A stretch of 64,000 nucleotides of DNA, from the NCBI GenBank assembly GCA_012839185.1, contig DUNU01000020.1, positions 1-64,000 on the forward strand, in the 5' to 3' direction. Of this stretch, positions 29,277-38,918 are shown one piece after another. The first letter of the stretch is position 1. Each line of letters opens with the position of its first letter. Source of the DNA: Clostridiales bacterium. GTDB lineage: Bacteria; Bacillota; Clostridia; Oscillospirales; Acutalibacteraceae. Both the position numbers and the translations under genes were made by a program. Below the pieces are notes generated by a model. The model saw nothing but the letters and a program-made list of their open reading frames with translations, was not told the DNA's origin and ran no database searches.

Positions 29277-30548
29277 ATGGCAGTAATTATTTCTGATGTA
29301 AAAAAGTTTTCCGCCTGTTATTTGCGTGGAATTCGTGCCGGGGATAAACTTATATCCATAAACGGCAATGAAGTTTTTGATGTGCTTGACTTTGACTATT
29401 ATTGCACGGAGGACAGGCTTTCTTTGCTTTTTGAGTCCAAAGGGAAAACAAAAACGGTAAACCTTAAATCATCGGACACAGGTTTGATTTTTGAAACATA
29501 TCTTATGGACAAAAAACAGCATTGCAAAAATAAATGCGTTTTTTGCTTTGTTGACCAGATGCCAAAAGGTATGCGTGAAAGTCTCTATTTCAAGGACGAT
29601 GACAGCCGTTTATCCTTCCTGTTCGGCAATTATATCACATTGACGGGGATTAGCGAGCGGGAAGTTGAGCGTGTTATTAACTTGCATATTTCTCCGATAA
29701 ACATCTCCGTTCACACGATGAATCCCGAACTGCGTGTTAAGATGATGGGCAATCCCAACGCTGGGAAAAGTCTGGATATTATCCGTCGTTTTTACGAGGG
29801 AAAAATCGATATGAATACCCAACTTGTTCTTTGTCCTGGACTTAATGACAGGGAAGAACTTGATTTTTCACTTGTTTCACTTGCAAAATATGCTCCCTAC
29901 GTAAAAAGTATAGCCGTCGTTCCCGTTGGCATGACGAAATTTCGGGACGGTCTTTTTCCACTTCGTCCTTTCTCGAAAGAGGAGGCAATTGACACAATTG
30001 AGCGGGTTGACCGTTTCAATGAAAAATACGGTCATTTTGCCTACTGTGCAGATGAGTTATATATTTTGGCGGAGAAAGAGATGCCAAACACCGACTATTA
30101 TAATGACTATGTTCAGCTTGAAAACGGTGTCGGTCTGTGGACAAGTCTTAAAGACGAGTTTTTATATTCACTTGAAAATGAAGTCTTAAAAAAATCATCA
30201 GGCGAAAAGCATATAGCAACCGGTGTGGCGGCTTATCCGCTTATTTCGGAACTTGCCGAAACGTTCAATATAAAGACGGGGTCGGAAATAATCGTTCATA
30301 AGATTGTAAATAATTTTTTCGGCGAGAGTGTAACGGTTGCGGGACTTCTGACTGCTACCGATATTGAAGAACAGTTGTCTGGCAGAATAAGTGGCGAGCT
30401 AATTATTAATGACTGTATGCTTAAAACGAAAGAAGAGCCTATATTTTTAGATGATGTTTCGGTTGATGAATTGGCTGAAAAAATGGGAGTGAAAATCACC
30501 GTAACAGATGGTTCGGGTTATGATTTGCTCCGAAAAATGATGAATTGA
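29277..30548 (+). CDS. DUF512 protein: PDZ-like plus radical-SAM-type domain
   Basis: A 423-residue protein. An N-terminal PDZ-like domain (residues 1-65, GIRAGDKLISING) is followed by Cys83, Cys87 and Cys90 in a CxxxCxxC arrangement, which suggests a radical-SAM [4Fe-4S] site, and then by the DUF512 domain. The family is widespread in anaerobic Firmicutes and usually precedes der (engA), as it does here; its reaction is not established. The start ATG at 29277 has no recognisable SD, because a terminator ends eight bases before it. The true start or mode of initiation is therefore unclear. Confidence 0.85.
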   Translation: MAVIISDVKKFSACYLRGIRAGDKLISINGNEVFDVLDFDYYCTEDRLSLLFESKGKTKTVNLKSSDTGLIFETYLMDKKQHCKNKCVFCFVDQMPKGMRESLYFKDDDSRLSFLFGNYITLTGISEREVERVINLHISPINISVHTMNPELRVKMMGNPNAGKSLDIIRRFYEGKIDMNTQLVLCPGLNDREELDFSLVSLAKYAPYVKSIAVVPVGMTKFRDGLFPLRPFSKEEAIDTIERVDRFNEKYGHFAYCADELYILAEKEMPNTDYYNDYVQLENGVGLWTSLKDEFLYSLENEVLKKSSGEKHIATGVAAYPLISELAETFNIKTGSEIIVHKIVNNFFGESVTVAGLLTATDIEEQLSGRISGELIINDCMLKTKEEPIFLDDVSVDELAEKMGVKITVTDGSGYDLLRKMMN

Positions 30549-30557
30549 GGTGGGATT

Positions 30558-31883
30558 ATGGCTAAAAACGTGGTTGCGATTGTCGGTCGTCCGAATGTCG
30601 GTAAGTCAACTTTGTTTAACAAACTTATCGGCAGACGGGTTGCAATAGTTGACGACACGCCGGGAGTTACCCGCGATAGAATTTATGGTGATTGCGAATG
30701 GCTTAATCACAAATTTTTGCTTATTGATACGGGCGGTATCGAGCCTTATTCGACTGATGTCATATTATCACAGATGCGTGTTCAGGCACAGCTTGCAATT
30801 GACAGTGCCGATGTTATTATTTTCGTTACCGACTTAAAATCCGGTATAGTCGCAAGCGATATGGACGTGGCACAAATGCTTCAAAAGAGCCAAAAACCGA
30901 TAGTTTTATGCGTAAATAAATGCGACAGTATCGGCGAACCCGAACCGGAATTCTATGAATTTTATAACTTGGGTTTGGGCGATCCTATCGGCGTTTCGAG
31001 TATTCACGGTCACGGTACGGGTGATTTGCTTGATGCGGTAGTTTCCCATTTCCCCAAAGAGCCGTTTGATGACGAAACGGAAGATGATGTTATTGACGTT
31101 GCAATAATCGGCAAACCCAATGTCGGCAAATCGTCGCTTGTTAATGCCATTTGCGGTGAAAATCGTGTTATAGTCTCCGATATTGCAGGTACCACCCGCG
31201 ATTCGACGGACACTCCCGTTGAGGTTAACGGCACCAAGTTTAATCTTATTGATACGGCAGGCTTGCGTCGCAAGTCGAAAGTATATGACGACATAGAAAG
31301 ATATTCCGTTCTTCGTGCCGTTGCGGCGGTTGAAAGGTCGAGAGTATGTATCATAATGATTGATGCAATGGAAGGATTTACCGAACAGGATTCCAAAGTT
31401 GCCGGTATTGCTCACGAGCAGGGTAAGGCTTGTATTATTGCCGTAAACAAGTGGGACGCTTACGAAAAAGACTCAAAATCCATGGATAATTACCGCAAGA
31501 AATTGATGAATGATTTTGCCTTTATGTCCTATGCTCCGATAATATTCATTTCTGCAAAAACAGGGCAGCGACTTGACAGACTTTTTGAGCTTATAAAATT
31601 TGTCGATGAACAAAATGCGATGCGTATAACCACCGGTAAACTCAATGATATATTGGCAGCTGCCGAGGCAAGAGTTCAACCGCCGACGGATAAGGGCAAG
31701 CGGTTAAAGATTTATTATATCACTCAGGCATCAACCCGTCCGCCCACATTCGTGTGTTTCGTCAATAACAAAGACCTATTCCATTACAGTTATCAACGTT
31801 ATATCGACAATCAAATTCGTGAAGTTTTCGGTCTTGAAGGCACACCGACAAGATTTATAATCCGTGAACGGGAAGAAAAATAA
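30558..31883 (+). CDS. der: Ribosome biogenesis GTPase Der (EngA)
   Basis: Essential GTPase needed for 50S subunit maturation. Two G domains in tandem are clear: GRPNVGKST near residue 9 and GKPNVGKSS near residue 185, each with its NKCD or NKWD guanine-specificity motif. A C-terminal KH-like domain completes the 441 residues. It follows the DUF512 gene after nine bases with GAGGTGG as SD. Confidence 0.97.
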   Translation: MAKNVVAIVGRPNVGKSTLFNKLIGRRVAIVDDTPGVTRDRIYGDCEWLNHKFLLIDTGGIEPYSTDVILSQMRVQAQLAIDSADVIIFVTDLKSGIVASDMDVAQMLQKSQKPIVLCVNKCDSIGEPEPEFYEFYNLGLGDPIGVSSIHGHGTGDLLDAVVSHFPKEPFDDETEDDVIDVAIIGKPNVGKSSLVNAICGENRVIVSDIAGTTRDSTDTPVEVNGTKFNLIDTAGLRRKSKVYDDIERYSVLRAVAAVERSRVCIIMIDAMEGFTEQDSKVAGIAHEQGKACIIAVNKWDAYEKDSKSMDNYRKKLMNDFAFMSYAPIIFISAKTGQRLDRLFELIKFVDEQNAMRITTGKLNDILAAAEARVQPPTDKGKRLKIYYITQASTRPPTFVCFVNNKDLFHYSYQRYIDNQIREVFGLEGTPTRFIIREREEK

Positions 31884-31884
31884 G

Positions 31885-32484
31885 ATGGATATGATAACAA
31901 AATCCGCTATTGTTTTTGGTGGTATAGCAACAGTTCATTTCGGCTTAACTATGGGCTTTATCGTTAAAGATGCTACTAAAAAATATGAGGAAGACTGCGA
32001 TTATTTGATGATTTTGGGCGGGAACATTATCGGTGCCGAAACACCGAGCAGAGAGCTTGTTTTTCGCATGAAAAAAGCTGTTGAATACCTTAAAATTCAT
32101 CCGAATACCATCGCAATTCCGTGTGGAGGATGTTTTCGTGAGGGACAGAAAAAGAGTGAGGCACAGATTATCAAAGAATATCTGACTGCTCACGGGATTG
32201 AAGAAAATCGTATTTTCTTGGAGGACAAATCAACAACTACGATTGAAAATTTTCGCTTTGCTTTGCCGATTATCAAGAACATTTCGGGGAAAGAAATTAA
32301 CGAGCTGAATATCGGTTTTCTGACAAGTTCGTATCATATATTCCGCAGTACGCAGATTGCGAAATGTTCAGGCTTAAAGACTCCGAAGAGGGTTGCCGCA
32401 CCGACACCGGACAAGGCAATTTTTCGATATATCCGTGAATACTTTGCATTTTTTGCTTTCGTGCTTGATTTTCTTAAAAAGTAA
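31885..32484 (+). CDS. YdcF-like (DUF218) protein with N-terminal membrane anchor
   Basis: A 199-residue protein. Residues 8-27 form one membrane-spanning segment and the rest is a DUF218 domain (LMILGGNIIG...PCGGCFREGQKKSEAQIIKEYL...EDKSTTTIEN). Relatives include YdcF, which binds S-adenosylmethionine, and SanA, which is involved in envelope barrier function. Substrate and role here are unknown. The ATG at 31885 lies one base after the der stop and has GGAAGAAAA upstream. A terminator follows. Confidence 0.82.
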   Translation: MDMITKSAIVFGGIATVHFGLTMGFIVKDATKKYEEDCDYLMILGGNIIGAETPSRELVFRMKKAVEYLKIHPNTIAIPCGGCFREGQKKSEAQIIKEYLTAHGIEENRIFLEDKSTTTIENFRFALPIIKNISGKEINELNIGFLTSSYHIFRSTQIAKCSGLKTPKRVAAPTPDKAIFRYIREYFAFFAFVLDFLKK

Positions 32485-32489
32485 TTTTT

Positions 32490-32518
32490 GTCGGTAACTT
32501 CGGTTTCCGACTTTTTTT
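32490..32518 (+). terminator. Terminator after the YdcF-like gene
   Basis: GTCGGTAAC (32490-32498) pairs with GTTTCCGAC (32503-32511) around a TTCG tetraloop with one mismatch, followed by seven T residues. The rest of the 294-base gap to the next gene shows no other feature apart from the promoter. Confidence 0.9.
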
Positions 32519-32662
32519 ATTTTTTGGTCGTTCGGATATGCAAAAACAGGAAATTTGAACATTCTGTAAATGGAAGTTTGAAAAGGTTGCAAAAATGTAG
32601 TAGAAGCAACAAATTGTTTACAAAAACTTAATCTATTTTCGCAGAATTTGACAAAAAAGACC

Positions 32663-32691
32663 TTGAATTTTTAAGTTGATTATGATATAAT
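32663..32691 (+). promoter_or_regulatory. Promoter of the 1709-residue exported protein gene
   Basis: TTGAAT (32663-32668) and TATAAT (32686-32691) with a 17-base spacer that ends TATGA. The start codon lies about 88 bases downstream, so the message has a leader of about 80 bases. Confidence 0.65.
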
Positions 32692-32778
32692 AACAATGTC
32701 AAAAAATGTAGGGTAGGGGCAATAGAATTTAACAGAAGAATATTTATTGCAAATATCCGAAAAGAAAGGATTGTTAGT

Positions 32779-35700
32779 ATGAAGGTTACACTTAAAATCA
32801 TGAGTGTGTTCCTGTCATTCGTTTTGCTCGTAAGCGGTCTTTCGATTGGCTTTATGGGCAGTGCCGCAGATTATTCGTGGCAGTTGTTCATCGGTGATGT
32901 TACCGGTGAACGCGGTGAATACACAAGGAAACTGACTAACTATAAAGTTGAAAAGGCTTCAGAGGGATGGAACGATGATGCGAATTTCCTCTCGTATGAA
33001 AATGCCGTCTATGCAAAAGACAATGCAGATGGTTATATTTCAGACGCTGCCAAGAAACTCTATTCAAAGATTGATGATATCATCAGCTATGAATATGGAG
33101 TTGGTAACTATAACCTTGAATTGGTTTACAAAAGCATTTGTCAGACGCTTGAAGCTCAGTTGTCGGATCCCGACAGAGAAATTCGTGTCGGTACAAACGG
33201 CGAACGTTATGTCCCAGTTCATCGTGTTGTTCCCCGTGAAAAAGATGTTTATTTGGACTACAACGATCGTTACCAGCTCCGAGCAGCTTGTGTTTCCGAG
33301 ACAAATGAACGAAATTGTTCTTACAGCACTCTTAACTGGGATTCAAGTAACTGGGATATTGTTGCAGTTGACGAAAACGGTTATATCTATACAAAGGAAC
33401 AGACCGGCAGTGCAATTATAACCGCAACCAGTGTTGACACCAACAAGATGTGTAAGATGTGGGTTCACGTTGAACATGAGCCGGATACTCCCGTGGCAAC
33501 TCCTTGGGAGAACGTACCGGATGCACCCGTTCATCATATGAAAGAACACGAATATGATGCAGACGGCAAAATTGTAGCCCGCGGTTTTGCTCCGACTTTA
33601 TATGAAACGGAATATGAATATTACAACATCGAATCCATTGTTTCATATATGCTCGGTACAGCCAAAGCTATAACTTCAGCAAACTGGTTCAATACCTTCA
33701 AATTTGTAATTGATACCGATTTTGAAACCGCATTACTTGCTGATATCGGCGAAACCGGTTCACTTATCATGATTCCGGATGATTATGAAGTTATAATCAA
33801 GAATGAAACATATACTTGGAATTCTCATGCACGCACCTATGACAAATCCGGAACTGTCGCCCGTTATCATATTCCTGAATCCTACGATTACAGATATACT
33901 GAGAGTGTTGATGACCAGACAATTTCGAAGCTCAAGAATTTGTCCAATTACTTTACCGATGATAAGTTGATGTATGACTACTCCATGTGGACGAATTCAC
34001 AATGTGCTGATTATGTCAAAAACAACCATATTGACGAACTTTTTGCTCCGATTCTTGATTTCTCCAATGATTTTATATTAAGAGTATTCGGCAACAAGAT
34101 TTTTGCCATTACGGCGGCATTAAACCAGATGCGTCCGAACTATCTGCACGATGAGGCTGTTGAAAACGGCAACCTTAATGCAAACTATTACGGTTGGCGT
34201 ATTGTCCGTCAAAATCCGACACAGGGTCCTGCAACGTTTATAAACAATGTTGCCGATATGGACAAAGTTGTTAACAATATCGACCAACTTATCACAAACA
34301 ACGATTTGGGAACAATACTTAATTTGTTCTTAAAACCCGGTGAAGGTTTCCTCAATGCTCCCGGTCTTGCGGGCTTGACATATTATAACGCATCCGAACT
34401 TATTATGATGCTATTGAGGAACTTCCTCTATCAGGACAGTCTTATAAACCTTGTTGCAGGAAAAATCCTTCCGCTTTTGGGCAATCTGCTTTACACAGGT
34501 CCCAATCCGGTTGTTGGTCTTGCAAGTCCCAGCCTTGCTGATATTGCTGAAGCTCTTTACGATATGGGTATTTATTTAAAGAGTCCTCAAGACTTTATCA
34601 ACTTAAGCTGGACTGCTGCAACAAGAGCACAATTCCCCGAAGCCACCGCTTATTTCTTAAGCATACAGGCAACCGAAGGCAAGAGCACATGGGACGTTGT
34701 TGCTGAAACCATTGATGATTGCAAGTGGTACATCAACGGCGATAAAGACAAATTTGTCGATGCTATCTGTGCTGCTCTTGCTCCTGCTGCCTACCTGCTG
34801 ACCGGTATTTTCTGCAGCAGTTATGGTCAGTCAGCAAGCTACATCAAGGGTACAATGACCGCAGCACTTATTGTAAATGGTCATATCCACATTTACTATG
34901 CCGATGCATATCGCTGGCTTCTTCTTCCTCTGTTGGAAGCACTCGGAATGACAAGTGCACATGGTCTTATGACTTCCAATCAAAATGCCGCAAACTCGTC
35001 AGTTCCTTATCCCGATGACCACGGTGTCGAACAGACGAGGATGTCTGAAAACAAACCTTTAAGAAACGTTCTTAATCCGATTCTTAACTGGGTTGAAACC
35101 GATGTTGCAAGTAAGCCGATAGAGACGATACTGGCAATTCTTCCCAATCTTTCCCGTCTTCTGACCTCGGGCAAACTTAAGGAAATGTTGGGCTTGAGGG
35201 TAAAACTCGATATTAAAATTGCCGGTGTAAGCTGGATCGGTGCTTTTAAGGGACTTCTTGAAAAATACACAGGTCCGTGGGATGATGACAAGATCGTCTT
35301 ATGGAATGCTCTTCAGGCAAATGATATAAAAATAAGAGGCTATCATATCTGTGATGTTCTTGACCCGACCAGAACATTGACAATCACCACGGCAGGCGGC
35401 TCCAAGAGTATTAAGAGCGGTTCGATAAATGCTTTGTTTGCGGTCTTGCTGGGAGATACTTTCAAGGCGAAGATACCGACCGGCGAATATGACGAATTTG
35501 GCTATCCCATCTATGAGCCGGATTATAGTAATCCCGTTTTGGATGAAAACGGCGACCCCGTATATGATGATGAGGGTAACCCACTTTACCATGACAGAGA
35601 AATCGCCATTCCGCTACCCACTCTTTGCGACCAGAAACTTCAGGATTGCGGTGCGGTAGAAAATTATTACAATACCAACGGAGATCCGGCTGTACGTATT

Positions 35701-37908
35701 CGCTGTGACAATCCCGGCAAGGTTCTTGCCTTCCTTCTTCGTTATATCTTCTACGGAATAAACTACACGGAACCCGGTTCCGCTGGGACTAACCCCCCAC
35801 TTCTTTCTGCCTTTATTGACCCTGCTCAACTTGAAGGTGAGTTGTTTATGGGCATTTCCATAAAATCTCTCATTCTTCAGATTGTTCTTCATCCCGAAGC
35901 GGCTATCTGTGCTTTGGTTGAACTTTTTTCACCGAACACCAACGGTTATCCCGCTTTCCACCCCGAAGTTCTTTATAACTATTACGAAGAAGCATATCCC
36001 TACTACCTCCAGAATGAAGTTCTCGGCAAACCCCACTTTGGTGCTCCCGTTCGTTATACACAATATTGGACACGTGAAAATGCAACCGAGGTTTCAAAGG
36101 GCTTGTTCCCGCTTATAGAGAATGTTCTCGATATGCTCAAACTTGATGTTTCCTTTGAACTTTTGGGCAAGCAATATACTCTCAATAACGGTATAGAGGC
36201 ATTGATTAAGGATATTATCAACGGTGTTGTATATTCCAATGATGTCCTTTCAATTGTTGCCGGCGGTCTTTACGGTCTTATCGGTCAGTACTCCGAATCC
36301 TTCGGTCTTGACACCATTCTTGATGCTGCTCTTGACATTCGTTTTGACACGGATGCTATCTTAGGTACAGTACACTACAAGGTTGTTACGGAACGTTGTG
36401 ACCAATTGGGTATTACGGATTCCAACATCCGTCTTAACACAAGAAGTGAATTTGAACAAAATCTTGTTAACGAAATCAATGAGGCTGCTCCCGAAAAGGT
36501 TAAATTCGACGACTCGTTGTTCTACAAGATGGAACAGCAGGTTGATGAAGAAGGTAACCCCGTTTACGAAACAGATCCCGAAACCGGCGACCCCATTCTC
36601 GATGAGAACGGTGATCCCATTCCCGTAATGGTTTCAACCGGTGAACCTCTTGACTGGGGACTTGAAGATACAGTTGCATTCATCGGTCCCGATTCTGTTC
36701 TTAAATACACAAGAGAAGAGCTCTTTACCGCAAACCTTATTGCAATTCTTGCTCCCGCAGCGGAACTTGTACGTATTCTCTTCTACGGTAAAGACCTTTG
36801 CTTGCTTGATTTGCTTACCATCCAGACATTTGAAATTTATCACTACGCTATTACTCCGTTGATTGAGGCACTCGGTGTTCCCTCAAATAAGATAAAATAT
36901 ATCACAACGGCGGCAACCCGTTCTGCTGATACCACTCCGATTCCTGATACCGAGCATCCTATCGGTGGCGGTGAATTTGAATCAGTTCCGATGGGTAACC
37001 TCTATGCCATTGAAGATTTGATAACCCCGATTGTCGGCTTGCTTAATGTAATCAGTGCCAATCCGCTTGACTGGATTCTTTCAACGATACCGAACTTTAT
37101 GTACTACTTACTAAGCGGTGCGTTCAATGATTCAGTCAACGAACTTCTTCACTTTGCTTATGTTATTCTTGATGTCATTCGTCCCATTATTGACGGCTAT
37201 GATTTGATTGAAACCCTTCTTGCAACTCTTGACCTTGATGATTACGGTATCAGTTTAAGTCTTCCTCTCGACCTTGACATCAACGGTATTGTCAACTCGC
37301 TTCTCAGCAGTTATATGTTCGGTCAGGTTCTTACTTTCGAGTTGGCAGGTGCTCCGCTGACAATTACCTTGCCTAATCTTGACCTTTCGATGCTCTGTAC
37401 GGGTGTCCCCAAGGCAAAGATGTCCGCATCTCAAAATCAAATTGTCGTCCTTTCAAACGGCTCCGGTGCCGACCTGATTACCGTTATGCTTCAGTATGTC
37501 CTTGATACATTATTCATGTATAATAACTGGATGAATGTAGCCGACTGGCTGACCATATCACAGAATCTTGATGCCTTTGACTCTGAAACAGCACACATGC
37601 TCTTGAGTGATATGAATATAAAAGCAAATGAAGGTGAAGCACCCGATAAGGTATTGGGTCTCATGTACAAATTGCTCAGTATGCTGACAAAGGTTTCCGG
37701 TCCATTGTCTCAAAGATTCAGACAGGTAGACTTCGGTCTTCTTGATATGTTCCAAGGAGATTTCCAATCTTTCTTTGACAGGATTATGACACTTCTCAAC
37801 CCGACCGGAGAGGAAACCGCAGTAACAGGCTTCTTTGCAAAACTGAAAGCGTTCTTCCAGAAGATTATTCTCTTCTTTAAGAGTTTATTCGGTGGTCTGG
37901 GCGGCTAA
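32779..37908 (+). CDS. Giant exported protein of unknown function
   Basis: A 1709-residue protein with a signal peptide (about 1-31, ending GSAA). Residues about 135-235 resemble a Big_2 immunoglobulin-like domain. The remainder is rich in hydrophobic helices with no domain I recognise. It contains at least one long internal duplication: LAPAAYLL...LLPLLEALGM...ILAILPNLSRLLTSG (about 670-800) recurs as LAPAAELV...ITPLIEALGV...ILSTIPNFMYYLLSG (about 1325-1450). Two acidic stretches with DENGDP/DEEGNP units (about 905-942 and 1255-1285) look like calcium-binding linkers. The last 25 residues are an amphipathic Phe/Lys-rich helix ending GGLGG. SD AAAGAAAGG. It is flanked by its own promoter and terminator, so it is a single-gene unit. 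Confidence 0.85.
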   Translation: MKVTLKIMSVFLSFVLLVSGLSIGFMGSAADYSWQLFIGDVTGERGEYTRKLTNYKVEKASEGWNDDANFLSYENAVYAKDNADGYISDAAKKLYSKIDDIISYEYGVGNYNLELVYKSICQTLEAQLSDPDREIRVGTNGERYVPVHRVVPREKDVYLDYNDRYQLRAACVSETNERNCSYSTLNWDSSNWDIVAVDENGYIYTKEQTGSAIITATSVDTNKMCKMWVHVEHEPDTPVATPWENVPDAPVHHMKEHEYDADGKIVARGFAPTLYETEYEYYNIESIVSYMLGTAKAITSANWFNTFKFVIDTDFETALLADIGETGSLIMIPDDYEVIIKNETYTWNSHARTYDKSGTVARYHIPESYDYRYTESVDDQTISKLKNLSNYFTDDKLMYDYSMWTNSQCADYVKNNHIDELFAPILDFSNDFILRVFGNKIFAITAALNQMRPNYLHDEAVENGNLNANYYGWRIVRQNPTQGPATFINNVADMDKVVNNIDQLITNNDLGTILNLFLKPGEGFLNAPGLAGLTYYNASELIMMLLRNFLYQDSLINLVAGKILPLLGNLLYTGPNPVVGLASPSLADIAEALYDMGIYLKSPQDFINLSWTAATRAQFPEATAYFLSIQATEGKSTWDVVAETIDDCKWYINGDKDKFVDAICAALAPAAYLLTGIFCSSYGQSASYIKGTMTAALIVNGHIHIYYADAYRWLLLPLLEALGMTSAHGLMTSNQNAANSSVPYPDDHGVEQTRMSENKPLRNVLNPILNWVETDVASKPIETILAILPNLSRLLTSGKLKEMLGLRVKLDIKIAGVSWIGAFKGLLEKYTGPWDDDKIVLWNALQANDIKIRGYHICDVLDPTRTLTITTAGGSKSIKSGSINALFAVLLGDTFKAKIPTGEYDEFGYPIYEPDYSNPVLDENGDPVYDDEGNPLYHDREIAIPLPTLCDQKLQDCGAVENYYNTNGDPAVRIRCDNPGKVLAFLLRYIFYGINYTEPGSAGTNPPLLSAFIDPAQLEGELFMGISIKSLILQIVLHPEAAICALVELFSPNTNGYPAFHPEVLYNYYEEAYPYYLQNEVLGKPHFGAPVRYTQYWTRENATEVSKGLFPLIENVLDMLKLDVSFELLGKQYTLNNGIEALIKDIINGVVYSNDVLSIVAGGLYGLIGQYSESFGLDTILDAALDIRFDTDAILGTVHYKVVTERCDQLGITDSNIRLNTRSEFEQNLVNEINEAAPEKVKFDDSLFYKMEQQVDEEGNPVYETDPETGDPILDENGDPIPVMVSTGEPLDWGLEDTVAFIGPDSVLKYTREELFTANLIAILAPAAELVRILFYGKDLCLLDLLTIQTFEIYHYAITPLIEALGVPSNKIKYITTAATRSADTTPIPDTEHPIGGGEFESVPMGNLYAIEDLITPIVGLLNVISANPLDWILSTIPNFMYYLLSGAFNDSVNELLHFAYVILDVIRPIIDGYDLIETLLATLDLDDYGISLSLPLDLDINGIVNSLLSSYMFGQVLTFELAGAPLTITLPNLDLSMLCTGVPKAKMSASQNQIVVLSNGSGADLITVMLQYVLDTLFMYNNWMNVADWLTISQNLDAFDSETAHMLLSDMNIKANEGEAPDKVLGLMYKLLSMLTKVSGPLSQRFRQVDFGLLDMFQGDFQSFFDRIMTLLNPTGEETAVTGFFAKLKAFFQKIILFFKSLFGGLGG

Positions 37909-37920
37909 ATCGAAATGAAA

Positions 37921-37949
37921 AGCTCTGCTTCGGCAGGGCTTTTTGTTTT
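37921..37949 (+). terminator. Terminator after the giant exported protein gene
   Basis: AGCTCTGC (37921-37928) pairs with GCAGGGCT (37933-37940) around TTCG, followed by TTTTGTTTT. Confidence 0.92.
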
Positions 37950-37972
37950 ACTGACATTTCAGCAAAAAACAT

Positions 37973-38001
37973 TTGACAATATTGTTATAAAGATGTATAA
38001 T
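37973..38001 (+). promoter_or_regulatory. Consensus promoter of the propeller-like protein gene
   Basis: Perfect TTGACA (37973-37978) and TATAAT (37996-38001) with a 17-base spacer ending GATG. It lies 28 bases before the start codon. Confidence 0.88.
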
Positions 38002-38029
38002 AATACAGAGTATAATGAGGGGGTATGTT

Positions 38030-38902
38030 ATGAATTTTGAAGGAATTAAAACACTCCTTTTGAAAATATGGGCATTGATAATCACTGTTATTGCAGGTAT
38101 TACTTCACTTTTTCAAGGCAATATCACAGACACCAAAACGTTAAAACTCGAAAAAGAGATGCAATTTGTTGTTGACGAAGCCTTTGTTGCAGCACAGGGG
38201 CTTGCTGTTGACGGTGATATTCTCTATACAAGCGGTGCCATTTCTGCTCTTTATATGGGCGGTTTGGGCAAGATTGACCTGAACACAGGAGAATTTATTG
38301 ATAAGAAATTGGGTTCTATTCCGTCTGAATTTCAGAAAAAGGGCTATGACCATATCGGCGGTATCGGTTATCTTGACGGAAAAATTTATGCCGCAGTTGA
38401 GGACAAGGCGGAAGAATATCCTCTTGTTTTGATTTACGATGCCAATACCCTTGAATATACGGGTGAATATTACGACGTGACGAATGAAGCTTTAGATGAC
38501 GGTATTCCGTGGTGTACTGTCGATGCGGATAACGGCTATCTTTACTGCTCAAAGTTCCGCCATGCAAACGAAATTCTTGCATATAATTTAACGGATATGA
38601 CATTCTCTCACTATATCAATTTAAGTGAAGAGGTTGACCGCGTTCAGGCGGGTGCATATCTTGACGGATATATTTATTTAAACCTTGATCCCCACAATGC
38701 TGACGGAACAAAAGAAGTTGTTGCCGTAGATGTTTTTTCGGGAGAAGTTAAGAAAATCGGTACTCGTAATACGGGTGGTTTTGAAACCGAAACGGAAGGT
38801 ATTGCCGCATATAAGACGGAAAACGGAGACCTTCGTTTGATTATCTGTGATTATGATAAAACCGTCGCAATATTTATCCGTGAATATACTGTTTGTCAAT
38901 AA
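38030..38902 (+). CDS. Membrane-anchored beta-propeller-like protein
   Basis: A 290-residue protein. Residues 8-30 are a hydrophobic helix that could be an uncleaved anchor. The rest has repeated beta-strand units of the GLAVDGDILYTSG, YLDGKIYAA, DNGYLYCS and YLDGYIYLN kind, which suggest a propeller of five or six blades like SMP-30 or NHL proteins. No catalytic residues can be assigned. The ATG at 38030 follows GAGGGGG. It precedes galK by 16 bases and may be co-transcribed, which raises the possibility of a sugar-related role, but this is inference. Confidence 0.72.
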   Translation: MNFEGIKTLLLKIWALIITVIAGITSLFQGNITDTKTLKLEKEMQFVVDEAFVAAQGLAVDGDILYTSGAISALYMGGLGKIDLNTGEFIDKKLGSIPSEFQKKGYDHIGGIGYLDGKIYAAVEDKAEEYPLVLIYDANTLEYTGEYYDVTNEALDDGIPWCTVDADNGYLYCSKFRHANEILAYNLTDMTFSHYINLSEEVDRVQAGAYLDGYIYLNLDPHNADGTKEVVAVDVFSGEVKKIGTRNTGGFETETEGIAAYKTENGDLRLIICDYDKTVAIFIREYTVCQ

Positions 38903-38918
38903 TTTTTAGGAGATATAT

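Noticed and set aside
32648..32653. TTGACA upstream of the giant protein gene as its -35 box.
   Set aside because: It is 32 bases from the TATAAT at 32686; the TTGAAT at 32663 gives the correct 17-base spacing.
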